64,000 bases of DNA from positions 806,001 to 870,000 of the forward strand of contig NZ_CP095855.1 of assembly GCF_023100805.1 (NCBI RefSeq), written 5' to 3'. The number at the start of each line of letters is the position of its first letter. Position 1 is the stretch's first letter. The stretch is from Chitinophaga filiformis. Its GTDB lineage: Bacteria > Bacteroidota > Bacteroidia > Chitinophagales > Chitinophagaceae. The notes below the pieces were generated by a model. It had not been told where the DNA came from, ran no database searches, and was given only the letters and a program-made list of their open reading frames with translations. Below, piece after piece: positions 8,318 through 16,358 of this stretch. Both the position numbers and the translations under genes were made by a program.

Positions 8318-8905
8318 TTACCTGAAGAGCATATCATAGAGTTCCTTTTGCCCCATTTCCCGCATCTGTCCTGGCTCCAGCCCATCTACAGTGACGCGGC
8401 CTATCCGGTAACGGATAAGTCTCAACGTAGGAAAACCCACAGCCGCTGTCATCTTTCTGACCTGCCGGTTTTTACCCTCGCCGAGCACTAACCTGATCCA
8501 GGGAGCAGGGATAAGCTTACGGAAACGGATAGGTGGATTACGTTCCGGTACAACAGGATCGGTTTCAAATAAAGCGGCCTGGCAACGCCGGGTTAAATAT
8601 TGCTTGCCGTCTACGGCGATCTTTACCCCTTGTTTCAGTTGTTGCACTGCTTCGGGTGTCACCGCACCATCTACCTGGACCCAATATTCCCTTTCGTGGG
8701 CAAATTTCGGATCCAGCAACCTGTTTGTCAGCGACTTATCGTTGGTAAGAATGAGCAGGCCCTCACTGTCATAGTCGAGCCTGCCAACCGGATAAACATC
8801 CGAAGGAACTTTAAAGTAATCCGCCAGGCTCTCCTTTCCTTCCTCCTTCCCGAAACGGGTCAGCACCTGGAAAGGCTTATATATAATAAAGTATTTAAGT
8901 GACAT
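8318..8905 (-). CDS. rluE: 23S rRNA pseudouridine synthase, RluE type
   Basis: 195 residues, RsuA/RluE family without an S4 domain. It shows YIIYKPF-like KPFQVLTRF, the catalytic block VGRLDYDSEGLLILTND with the nucleophilic Asp, a middle motif EREYWVQVDG, and the C-terminal block EGKNRQVRKMTAAVGFPTLRLIRYRIG. RluE makes pseudouridine in a single stem-loop of 23S rRNA. The assignment to RluE rather than RsuA/RluB rests on length and lack of an S4 domain. It stands alone on the minus strand and is divergent from the FNR-type regulator. Confidence 0.88.
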   Translation of the reverse strand: MSLKYFIIYKPFQVLTRFGKEEGKESLADYFKVPSDVYPVGRLDYDSEGLLILTNDKSLTNRLLDPKFAHEREYWVQVDGAVTPEAVQQLKQGVKIAVDGKQYLTRRCQAALFETDPVVPERNPPIRFRKLIPAPWIRLVLGEGKNRQVRKMTAAVGFPTLRLIRYRIGRVTVDGLEPGQMREMGQKELYDMLFR

Positions 8906-8951
8906 GCTTGAAGTAGTAAGGGAACGTACGCTTATTTTGGCTGTAAATTAG

Positions 8952-8959
8952 TAATTTTG
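8952..8959 (+). promoter_or_regulatory. candidate -7 box of the FNR-type gene
   Basis: TAATTTTG fits TAnnTTTG, 12 bases before the ATG at 8972. The nearest TTG upstream (8937-8939) is too close for a normal -33, so activator dependence or a weak promoter is possible. Confidence 0.4.
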
Positions 8960-8971
8960 CAGACTGAAACT

Positions 8972-9682
8972 ATGTGTACGCCTTTCCATAACGCTTCATG
9001 TACGAATTGCCAGGACCGCTTTGGATCAATTTTATTCAAAGCGGAGAAGTGCAATCTGGAAGAGATCGAATCTGCCAAGGTGTGTACTATGTACAAAAAA
9101 GGCCAGATCGTATTCCAGGAAGGCGCATACCCCTTCGGCATTTACTGCGTGAACACCGGCAAGATTAAACTGTCACATTGTGGCGATGATGGCCGGGAAC
9201 AGATCGTGCGTCTATGTAAACCAGGCGACATTATCGGCTATAAGGCGCTCCTCAGTGCAGAACGTTACACCGCTTCTGCGATTGCCCTCGACGATTCTTC
9301 CGTATGTTTCATTCCCAAAGACCTTTTTATGAGCGTATTGCAGAAAGATGCCAGCCTTTCCCTCGAAATGATGCGCATCCTGGCCAGTGAGCTCAGAAAA
9401 GCAGAGATGAAGATCACCCACCTGGCCCAGAAACCCGTACGTGAGCGCCTGGCAGAAACCCTGCTTTTCATAAAAGAAACCTATGGCGTGGAACAGGATG
9501 GTTATACGCTCAACGTCCGCCTCTCCCGCGAGGAAATCGCCAACCTGGTAGGTACCGCTACAGAATCGGCCATACGCCTGCTTTCCGAGTTCAAAAAAGA
9601 TGGGCTGATCGAATTGCAGGGTAAAAAGATCCGCCTCCTGAACCCTGAAGAGCTGACCCGTACAGCCAACCTGCAGGATTGA
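8972..9682 (+). CDS. Crp/Fnr-family regulator, probable FNR-type oxygen sensor
   Basis: 236 residues from the ATG at 8972. A cyclic-nucleotide-like beta barrel (about 35-130) is followed by a long dimer helix and a winged helix with LSREEIANLVGTATESAIRLL; the Glu and Arg of the FNR recognition helix are kept. The N-terminus is cysteine rich (Cys2, Cys10, Cys13, Cys27), and Cys112 in SSVCFIP aligns with E. coli FNR Cys122. A [4Fe-4S] cluster is therefore plausible, although the CX2C spacing differs from E. coli. It lies directly upstream of the cbb3 oxidase locus. FNR-like boxes there (10050-10063, 12543-12556) suggest it controls that operon. Confidence 0.85.
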   Translation: MCTPFHNASCTNCQDRFGSILFKAEKCNLEEIESAKVCTMYKKGQIVFQEGAYPFGIYCVNTGKIKLSHCGDDGREQIVRLCKPGDIIGYKALLSAERYTASAIALDDSSVCFIPKDLFMSVLQKDASLSLEMMRILASELRKAEMKITHLAQKPVRERLAETLLFIKETYGVEQDGYTLNVRLSREEIANLVGTATESAIRLLSEFKKDGLIELQGKKIRLLNPEELTRTANLQD

Positions 9683-9919
9683 GTCCACTTCGGGTCCGCT
9701 CAGATCCACATTAAGCCCGGGTCCAAGTCGCTTCGAACGCTGCATTCATTCCACCCGTAGCTAATTCAAAACCCTGCCGAAACAGCTTCACAAACCTCTC
9801 TTTCAATCTGCTTTACTGTAAAGCAAATAATGAATTTACAATAACACCTGTAAAGTAAATTCTGAAGCTCCGCACAAAAATGTAAAGTTTTTCTGTACTA
9901 AGACATAGGCCAATAAATA

Positions 9920-10021
9920 CCGTCCTGATACCGCTTTGATACCGCTAATCTTACGTTAAAGTTACGTTCAGGGACGTAAGATTAACGTAAGATTAGCGGT
10001 ATCAAAGCGGTATCTGGACGG
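9920..10021. repeat. ~100 bp near-perfect palindrome
   Basis: Bases 9920-9959 pair with 9982-10021 with one mismatch (T-T at 9926/10015), and the centre adds a further ACGT-rich pairing (9962-9967 with 9974-9979). Inside it are tandem GATACCGCT units and four ACGTAA/TTACGT units. It occupies the non-coding gap between the FNR-type gene and ccoI (9683-10130); the rest of that gap has no open frame I trust. It could fold as a cruciform or an RNA hairpin, or be a copy of an interspersed palindromic element. Confidence 0.85.
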
Positions 10022-10033
10022 CATCTGGACGGG
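10013..10033 (+). repeat. tandem TCTGGACGG repeat at the edge of the palindrome
   Basis: TCTGGACGG and then CATCTGGACGG occur back to back; the first copy belongs to the right arm of the palindrome. The left arm outside 9920 lacks the duplication. Confidence 0.55.
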
Positions 10034-10049
10034 GAAAAAGCACAAAATG

Positions 10050-10063
10050 TTGATAAGGATCAG
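10050..10063 (+). promoter_or_regulatory. FNR-like operator upstream of ccoI
   Basis: TTGATAAGGATCAG matches TTGAT-N4-ATCAA at 9 of 10 defined positions. Its centre lies about 60-65 bases before the start point expected from the -7 box at 10108, which is compatible with a class I activator position. Confidence 0.6.
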
Positions 10064-10084
10064 TTCCGCTTTTGACACCCATCA

Positions 10085-10115
10085 TTGTCCTCCCGCAACG
10101 ATGCAGGTAGTTTTG
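10085..10115 (+). promoter_or_regulatory. promoter of ccoI (TTG-N20-TAGTTTTG)
   Basis: TTG at 10085-10087 and TAGTTTTG at 10108-10115 are 20 bases apart, a good Bacteroidota promoter. It lies 15 bases before the chosen ATG at 10131 and supports that start over the ATG at 10047. Confidence 0.65.
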
Positions 10116-10130
10116 CAAAAATCCTTTATC

Positions 10131-12524
10131 ATGGCAACAATAGCTGTCGCGCCCGATACCAAACTGAAATGTGCTCACTGTGGGGAAGACTGCCCGGACG
10201 GGAAAATACTACTGGACGACAAGCATTTTTGCTGTGAGGGATGTAAACTCGTATACGAGATCCTGAACGAAAACGGTCTCTGCGACTACTATACACTTAA
10301 TAACAATCCTGGCCAGTCGCAACGGATCCCCGTCAGAAAAGATAAATTCGCCTTCCTGGACGATAACAAAATACAGCAACAACTGATTCAGTTCCAGGAT
10401 GATACCCAGACACATGTCACTTTCTATATTCCGCATATCCACTGTAGCTCCTGCCTGTGGCTACTCGAAAACCTGCACCATCTCGATGCCGGCGTTCAAA
10501 GGGTGAATGTCAATTTTGCCAAAAAAGAGGCAATGATCGTATTCCGGCAGCAGGAAACCTCGCTCAGGCATATCGCAGAAACCCTGACCAGCATTGGTTA
10601 TGAGCCATATATCAGCCTGCAGGACCTCCGGCAGCAAAAACCCCGTATACAGCGCGATCTGGTCTACAGGCTGGGGGTGGCCGGATTCTGTTTCGGCAAT
10701 ATCATGTTGCTTAGTTTCCCGGAATACTTTTCCCACTACGGGTATGCGGACGTAAAAATGAACCACATCTTCCGCTGGCTCAACCTCACACTATCGCTAC
10801 CCGTCTTCTTTTACAGCGCGCAGGTATTCTTCCGCTCCGCCTGGGGCGGTCTGAAAAGCGGCTTTCTGAATATCGACCTGCCCATCGTGCTGGCAATCAT
10901 CGTCACCTTTGTCCGCAGCCTGACAGACGTTCTTACAGACAGTGGCGGCGGGTATTTCGACTCTATGACGGGCATCGTTTTCTTCATGCTCGTAGGGCGT
11001 ATCCTGCAGGATAAAACCTACCAGGGCCTGTCTTTCGACCGTGATTATACCGCCTATTTCCCTATTGCCATTACCGTACTGAAAGACAAACAACAGATCC
11101 CGACCGCACTGCCGGACATCAAAACCAACGATACTTTACTGATCCATAACCAGGAACTGATCCCTGCTGACGGGATCCTGCTAAAGGGCAATGCCATTAT
11201 AGATTACAGCTTTGTAACAGGAGAAGCCGTTCCCGTACAGAAAAGCACCGGAGAGATCGTGTATGCGGGAGGCAAACAGCTGGAGGGAAATATTGAAATT
11301 CTTACCATCAAAGAGGTTGCACAAAGTTACCTTACCAGTCTTTGGAACAGGGAAGAGCTCAAAAGGCCGCGGGAGAAAAAACCATCTTTTATTCACCTGC
11401 TGAGCCGCTATTTTACCTGGGTAGTACTGACCATCGCGATTATTACAGCTACATACTGGTGGGCGTACGATCCATCACGTATATGGCCTGCAGTAACCGC
11501 AGTGCTGATCGTTGCATGCCCCTGTGCCTTGTTGCTGGCGGCATCTTTCACCAATGGGCATATCCTCCGCATACTGAGCAGGCATCATTTATATCTCCGG
11601 AATGCCGATGCAATAGAAAGGCTCGCAGACGTAGACCACATTGTGTTTGACAAAACAGGCACCTTAACCGGCAAAGCCACTTCCAGCGTGTCTTACCAGG
11701 GCATGCCGCTCACTAAGGAAAAACTATGGGCCATTGGTACGCTGGCAGCACAATCCACACATCCGCTCAGTAAAATGATCGCATCTTTTTGTGGCAAGGA
11801 TGAAAATCTGCCGGTGAGGAACTTCAGGTCAGTAGCAGCAAACGGTATCAGCGGCTGGGTACAGTATAATTTCATTCAACTGGGCAATGCAGCATTCACA
11901 GGCACAACCAGTAAAATAGAGACAGACGGCAGCACCGTGTATATTACTATCGACGGGCAACAGACCGGTTGCTTTATCATCCGCCATCACTACAGAGAAG
12001 GTATACCTGCACTGCTGCAACACCTGCAGAAGAAATATGCATTATCATTATTGTCCGGCGATAATGATGCTGAAGCAGCCTATCTGCAGGAAATGATGGG
12101 ATCTTCTGCCAGCCTGCATTTCGCGCAGAAGCCGGCAGACAAGCTCGGCTATGTGTTATCTCTCCAGAAACAAGGCCATCGCGTACTCATGATCGGGGAC
12201 GGGCTCAATGACGCAGGCGCATTGAAGCAAAGCGATGTAGGCATATCACTGACGGAAAACAGCAATAATTTCACGCCTGCCAGTGACGGCATTCTCGAAG
12301 CTGATCAGTTGATACAGCTGCCTCGTTTCATCAGGACCTGCAAGAACAACAAACGTATTATAGTCGCCACTTTCATCATCTCTCTCTTATACAATTTCAT
12401 CGGCTTATTCTTTGCCGTACAGGGCATCCTCTCTCCGTTAACAGCTGCCATACTCATGCCTGCAAGCTCCATCAGCATTGTGCTGCTTACCTATGGCCTG
12501 AGCGAATGGCTGGACAGACCATGA
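10131..12524 (+). CDS. ccoI: copper-type P1B ATPase for cbb3 oxidase assembly
   Basis: 797 residues from the ATG at 10131, chosen because promoter elements lie upstream and because the Cys-rich domain begins just after it; the ATG at 10047 would include the promoter. An N-terminal metal-binding domain (CAHCGEDC..FCCEGC) precedes an HMA-like segment with CSSC. The P-type ATPase core follows with the CPC membrane motif (VACPCALLLAAS), the phosphorylation site DKTGTLTG and GDGLNDAGALKQSD. CcoI exports or delivers copper for the CcoN active site. It starts the cco locus and its promoter carries an FNR-like box. Confidence 0.93.
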   Translation: MATIAVAPDTKLKCAHCGEDCPDGKILLDDKHFCCEGCKLVYEILNENGLCDYYTLNNNPGQSQRIPVRKDKFAFLDDNKIQQQLIQFQDDTQTHVTFYIPHIHCSSCLWLLENLHHLDAGVQRVNVNFAKKEAMIVFRQQETSLRHIAETLTSIGYEPYISLQDLRQQKPRIQRDLVYRLGVAGFCFGNIMLLSFPEYFSHYGYADVKMNHIFRWLNLTLSLPVFFYSAQVFFRSAWGGLKSGFLNIDLPIVLAIIVTFVRSLTDVLTDSGGGYFDSMTGIVFFMLVGRILQDKTYQGLSFDRDYTAYFPIAITVLKDKQQIPTALPDIKTNDTLLIHNQELIPADGILLKGNAIIDYSFVTGEAVPVQKSTGEIVYAGGKQLEGNIEILTIKEVAQSYLTSLWNREELKRPREKKPSFIHLLSRYFTWVVLTIAIITATYWWAYDPSRIWPAVTAVLIVACPCALLLAASFTNGHILRILSRHHLYLRNADAIERLADVDHIVFDKTGTLTGKATSSVSYQGMPLTKEKLWAIGTLAAQSTHPLSKMIASFCGKDENLPVRNFRSVAANGISGWVQYNFIQLGNAAFTGTTSKIETDGSTVYITIDGQQTGCFIIRHHYREGIPALLQHLQKKYALSLLSGDNDAEAAYLQEMMGSSASLHFAQKPADKLGYVLSLQKQGHRVLMIGDGLNDAGALKQSDVGISLTENSNNFTPASDGILEADQLIQLPRFIRTCKNNKRIIVATFIISLLYNFIGLFFAVQGILSPLTAAILMPASSISIVLLTYGLSEWLDRP

Positions 12525-12542
12525 TATGAATCAGTGTCCCGA

Positions 12543-12586
12543 TTGAGCGGCATCATCGTATCCGCATACGCGACATGCTAGCTTTG
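12543..12586 (+). promoter_or_regulatory. FNR-like box and -7 element ahead of ccoS
   Basis: TTGAGCGGCATCAT (12543-12556) matches TTGAT-N4-ATCAA at 8 of 10 positions. TAGCTTTG (12579-12586) fits the -7 consensus with no -33 TTG in place. The box centre is about 41 bases before the expected start point, the class II position. It may drive ccoS-ccoNO-onward separately from ccoI. Confidence 0.5.
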
Positions 12587-12611
12587 CTCATGTAATTTAA
12601 ACCCACATACT

Positions 12612-12827
12612 ATGAGCGTGATCATCATACTTCTCGGAGCCAGCCTGTTGGTGGCAATCTTCTTCCTCGCTGCATTTATATGGTCAGTCAGGAACGGACA
12701 ATTTGAGGATGATTTTTCCCCTGCACACCGTGTGCTGTTCGACACAAAGCCAGCTGAAAGCGGCTGCAAATCGGGGAATGCATGCAGTAACAAGGACTGC
12801 AAGTCACGCATCTGCAATCATAATTGA
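12612..12827 (+). CDS. ccoS: cbb3 oxidase assembly protein CcoS
   Basis: 71 residues: one N-terminal membrane helix (IIILLGASLLVAIFFLAAFIW) followed by the CcoS signature SVRNGQFEDDFSPAHRVLFD, then a Cys-rich tail (CKSGNACSNKDCKSRIC). CcoS is needed for insertion of cofactors into the cbb3 oxidase. The six-cysteine C-terminal extension is longer than in proteobacterial CcoS and could bind metal; that is inference. It lies 87 bases after ccoI and 52 before the fused ccoNO gene. Confidence 0.93.
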   Translation: MSVIIILLGASLLVAIFFLAAFIWSVRNGQFEDDFSPAHRVLFDTKPAESGCKSGNACSNKDCKSRICNHN

Positions 12828-12879
12828 TTCTCCTTTCTATACTATCAACTCATCTCTTATCATTCGTAATTGAACAAAC

Positions 12880-15006
12880 ATGTCTCTCGAAAAGTTTTCG
12901 TACGATAACCGTACCGTGAAATGGTTTGCATACGCCTGTATCGGCTGGGGGCTGATCGGTATGCTGGCCGGGTTGTGGGCTGCGCTGGCGCTGGTGTTGC
13001 CCGACCTTAACCTGGGTTATGCACCTACAACATTTGGTCGTCTAAGACCCGTACACACCAATGCTGTCATTTTCGCCTTTGTAGGTAATGGCATCTTTAT
13101 GGGTGTGTATTATTCATTACAACGCCTGTGTAAAACACGCATGTTCAGCGATGTACTGAGTAAGATACATTTCTGGGGATGGCAAGCCATCATTGCCGGA
13201 GGCGCTATCACATTATTCATGGGCTGCACTACCGGTAAGGAATATGCAGAGCTGGAATGGCCTTTCGACATCGCCATTACACTGGTCTGGGTCGTGTTTG
13301 GAGCGAATATGCTCGGTACCATCCTCCGCCGTCGTGAAGCGCATCTGTATGTGGCTATCTGGTTCTACATCGGCACATGGGTGGCTATTGCCATGCTGCA
13401 CATCGTGAACTCGTTCGAGATGCCGGTATCTTTCCTGAAAAGCTATTCCTGGTATGCAGGCGTGCAGGATGCACTGGTACAATGGTGGTATGGACATAAT
13501 GCGGTGGCATTCTTTCTGACCACTCCTTACCTCGGACTGATGTACTACTTCGTACCGAAGGCTGCCAACAGACCGGTGTATTCGTATCGCTGGTCCATCA
13601 TTCACTTCTGGGCACTGATCTTTATCTACATCTGGGCGGGACCTCACCACCTTTTATATACAGCCTTACCTGAGTGGGCGCAATCCCTGGGCACTGTATT
13701 CTCTATTATGCTGATCGCACCATCCTGGGGCGGTATGCTGAATGGCTTGCTTACACTGCGTGGTGCGTGGGACCGCGTAAGGGAAGACGCCATCCTGAAA
13801 TTCTTTGTAGTAGCGCTGACCTGTTATGGTATGGCTACATTCGAAGGACCGATGCTGTCACTGAAGAATGTGAACGCCATCAGTCACTATACCGACTGGA
13901 CCATCGCACACGTACACGTAGGTGCCTTGGGCTGGAACGGATTCCTGACATTCGGTATCCTGTACTGGTTATTACCTCGTCTTTTCACTACTGAACTATA
14001 TTCCCGTAAATGGGCCAATACGCACTTCTGGCTGGGCACACTGGGTATCATTTTCTATGTGATCCCATTGTACTGGGCTGCGTTCACACAAAGCATGATG
14101 TGGAAACAGTTCACACCGGAAGGACAGCTGAAATTCCAGTTCCTCGAAACAGTGAATACCATCATTCCGATGTATGCGCTGCGCGGCCTGGGTGGTATAT
14201 TGTATATCAGCGGTGTGATACTGATGATCGTGAACCTCGCCAAGACCGTACGCCGTGGCTCTTTTGTAGCAAATGAACCTGCTGAAGCAGCGCCATTGCC
14301 AAAAGTGATTCAGACACATGGCAAAGCTCACTGGCATAACTGGATCGAGCGCAGGCCTATACAGCTGGCCGTTTTCAGCCTGGTAGTAGTAGCAATAGGA
14401 GGTATTCTCGAACTGATCCCTACCTTCCTTGTAAGAAGCAATATTCCTACCATCACCAGCGTAAAACCATATACACCGCTTGAACTGCATGGCCGCGATG
14501 TATATATCCGCGAGGGTTGCTATACCTGCCACTCACAGATGATCCGTCCTTTCCGCGATGAAGTAGCGCGTTATGGTGAATATTCCAAAGCTGGTGAATT
14601 CATTTATGACCATCCTTTCCAGTGGGGTTCAAAAAGAACTGGTCCGGACCTGGCCAGGATAGGAGGAAAGTACCCGGATTCATGGCACTACAACCACATG
14701 CTGGATCCTACGTCTATGTCTCCCGGCTCTATTATGCCACAATATCCCTGGTTGTTCGATGATAAAACAGACAAGGCAAAGACACCTGCTATGATCAACG
14801 CTATGCGCAAGCTGGGCGTACCATATCCTGCAGGATATGAATTGCAGGCCAATGCAGATATGGCTAAACAGGCACAGGAAATAAGCGCCGCATTAAAGAA
14901 GGACAAGCTGGAAGTAGCGCCGGATAAAGAGATCGTTGCGCTTATTGCTTACCTGCAACGCCTGGGCGCCGATATCAAAAATCCTGTGGTGGCAGAGAAA
15001 AAATAA
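12880..15006 (+). CDS. ccoNO: cbb3-type cytochrome c oxidase, fused subunits I and II
   Basis: 708 residues. Residues 1 to about 470 are the polytopic haem-copper subunit CcoN with about 12 helices (YAPTTFGRLRPVHTNAVIF near the start; WTIAHVHVGALGWNGFL later). After a linker there is one helix (residues about 490-510) and a CcoO domain with a single haem c site CYTCH, then RTGPDLARIGGKYPDSWHYNHM and DPTSMSPGSIMPQYPWL. The NO fusion is normal in Bacteroidota. The complex reduces oxygen at low concentrations. It sits in the middle of the operon with the ccoQ-like gene immediately after it. Confidence 0.96.
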   Translation: MSLEKFSYDNRTVKWFAYACIGWGLIGMLAGLWAALALVLPDLNLGYAPTTFGRLRPVHTNAVIFAFVGNGIFMGVYYSLQRLCKTRMFSDVLSKIHFWGWQAIIAGGAITLFMGCTTGKEYAELEWPFDIAITLVWVVFGANMLGTILRRREAHLYVAIWFYIGTWVAIAMLHIVNSFEMPVSFLKSYSWYAGVQDALVQWWYGHNAVAFFLTTPYLGLMYYFVPKAANRPVYSYRWSIIHFWALIFIYIWAGPHHLLYTALPEWAQSLGTVFSIMLIAPSWGGMLNGLLTLRGAWDRVREDAILKFFVVALTCYGMATFEGPMLSLKNVNAISHYTDWTIAHVHVGALGWNGFLTFGILYWLLPRLFTTELYSRKWANTHFWLGTLGIIFYVIPLYWAAFTQSMMWKQFTPEGQLKFQFLETVNTIIPMYALRGLGGILYISGVILMIVNLAKTVRRGSFVANEPAEAAPLPKVIQTHGKAHWHNWIERRPIQLAVFSLVVVAIGGILELIPTFLVRSNIPTITSVKPYTPLELHGRDVYIREGCYTCHSQMIRPFRDEVARYGEYSKAGEFIYDHPFQWGSKRTGPDLARIGGKYPDSWHYNHMLDPTSMSPGSIMPQYPWLFDDKTDKAKTPAMINAMRKLGVPYPAGYELQANADMAKQAQEISAALKKDKLEVAPDKEIVALIAYLQRLGADIKNPVVAEKK

Positions 15007-15034
15007 TGTGATCAAACAGTAAATCTTACGAGAT

Positions 15035-15199
15035 ATGAAATTCATCAATTACCTGCAATCTATAACAGGTGTAAGTATATACCCGCTGGCATCTTTGTGC
15101 ATATTCACCCTGTTCTTTGTGGTGGCCGCATTCTGGGCATTGAAGGCTGATAAAGGCATGATAGACCATATACGGAACATTCCGCTGGATGACCGCTGA
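15035..15199 (+). CDS. ccoQ: small membrane protein, CcoQ/FixQ-like
   Basis: 54 residues. It begins MKFINYLQSITGVSIYPLAS, has a single membrane helix (about 15-41) and ends with a short polar tail containing ALKADKGMIDHIRNIP. Size, position between ccoNO and ccoP, and the one-helix plan match the CcoQ-like subunit of Bacteroidota cbb3 operons. CcoQ stabilises the oxidase complex in other bacteria. The gap to ccoNO is 28 bases and to ccoP 40 bases. The sequence is too short for firm homology by eye, so the name rests mainly on context. Confidence 0.8.
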   Translation: MKFINYLQSITGVSIYPLASLCIFTLFFVVAAFWALKADKGMIDHIRNIPLDDR

Positions 15200-15239
15200 T
15201 CACAGCATGCTTATTTTATCATCTCCTAATCGCAACATT

Positions 15240-16334
15240 ATGAACAAGAAATCAATCACTATAACCGGCTTATCCCTTTTTACCCTATGCCTGCTGCACA
15301 GTATGCCGGCAGCAGCACAATACAAGCCTACCCCACCATCAGAGCTGGGGCATCCGGTAGCTATTGTACTGCTGACGGTTATTGTCGGCCTGCTGATCGT
15401 CATCGCTATCCTGGGCAGTGCTGTGCTTAACGCCATGGACGTTTACAGGGAAAGAGTAAAAAGCGAAAAAAGTAAAGCGATCGTTTCCATCGCGATCCTG
15501 GTGGCAGGTATCCTTTCTTCCAACAGCCTGCTGGCGCAGGAAGCTGCGGAAACAGCCAAACCCGTTGCTACTAATATTATCAGCGGATTGTCCGACACGT
15601 CTTTTTATATACTGGCGTCTGTCATCTCACTGGAGATCCTGATCATTATATCCCTTTTGTATACGCTGCGCGTGCTGTTGGGTATAGAAAGGAAAAAGAA
15701 GGTGGCGGCTCCCGGCAAGCCGGTTATACACTGGCTTGAAAAGCTCAACAAGACCAGAACACTGGATGCTGCTTCAGAAATGGAGGAAGATATGGGCCAT
15801 GATTATGATGGCATCCGTGAGCTGAACAACCCTACACCTCCCTGGTGGAGATGGGGTTTCTACTTCAGTATTGTGTTTGCCGTTGTTTATGTATGGCGCT
15901 TTCAGATAGCACATTCCGCTCCATCGCAGGTTGAGGAACTGGCCATTGCAGAAGCTGCAGCAGCGGAGGCAAAAGCAGAATATCTTAAAAATGCGGCCAA
16001 CAATATCGATGAAAACAGTGTGACACTGCTGACAGGTGCTGATGATATTGCTTCCGGACAAAAGATCTTCTCTACCAGCTGTGCACCATGTCACGGTCCC
16101 CAGGCGCAGGGTGTGGTAGGTCCCAACCTGACGGATGACTACTGGTTGCACGGAGGACAGGTGAAGAACGTATTCACCACTATTAAGTATGGCGTGCCTG
16201 AGAAAGGGATGAAGTCCTGGAAAGACGATTTCTCTCCCAAACAACTGGCACAACTGACCAGCTATATCAAGAGCATACGTGGTTCAAATCCACCTAATCC
16301 AAAAGAGCCGCAGGGCACATTAGAAAAAGAGTAG
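15240..16334 (+). CDS. ccoP: cbb3 oxidase subunit III, mono-haem cytochrome c
   Basis: 364 residues from ATG 15240. A signal peptide (to about residue 27, AAAQ) is followed by a membrane helix near 38-60, a second hydrophobic stretch near 80-98, a helix near 120-145 and the CcoP block NNPTPPWWRWGFYFSIVF (about 200-220). One cytochrome c domain follows with CAPCH and a downstream MKSW axial Met region. Proteobacterial CcoP has two haem c sites; only one is visible here. CcoP passes electrons to CcoO and CcoN. The internal SNSLLAQ after the second helix resembles a second signal-peptide end and may reflect a domain added in this phylum. Confidence 0.92.
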   Translation: MNKKSITITGLSLFTLCLLHSMPAAAQYKPTPPSELGHPVAIVLLTVIVGLLIVIAILGSAVLNAMDVYRERVKSEKSKAIVSIAILVAGILSSNSLLAQEAAETAKPVATNIISGLSDTSFYILASVISLEILIIISLLYTLRVLLGIERKKKVAAPGKPVIHWLEKLNKTRTLDAASEMEEDMGHDYDGIRELNNPTPPWWRWGFYFSIVFAVVYVWRFQIAHSAPSQVEELAIAEAAAAEAKAEYLKNAANNIDENSVTLLTGADDIASGQKIFSTSCAPCHGPQAQGVVGPNLTDDYWLHGGQVKNVFTTIKYGVPEKGMKSWKDDFSPKQLAQLTSYIKSIRGSNPPNPKEPQGTLEKE

Positions 16335-16358
16335 ACAGATCAAGTAAACATATTCGTG

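Noticed and set aside
10047-10130. Longer N-terminus for CcoI from the ATG at 10047
   Set aside because: It would cover the FNR-like box and the TTG-N20-TAGTTTTG promoter, and the added residues show no family similarity.
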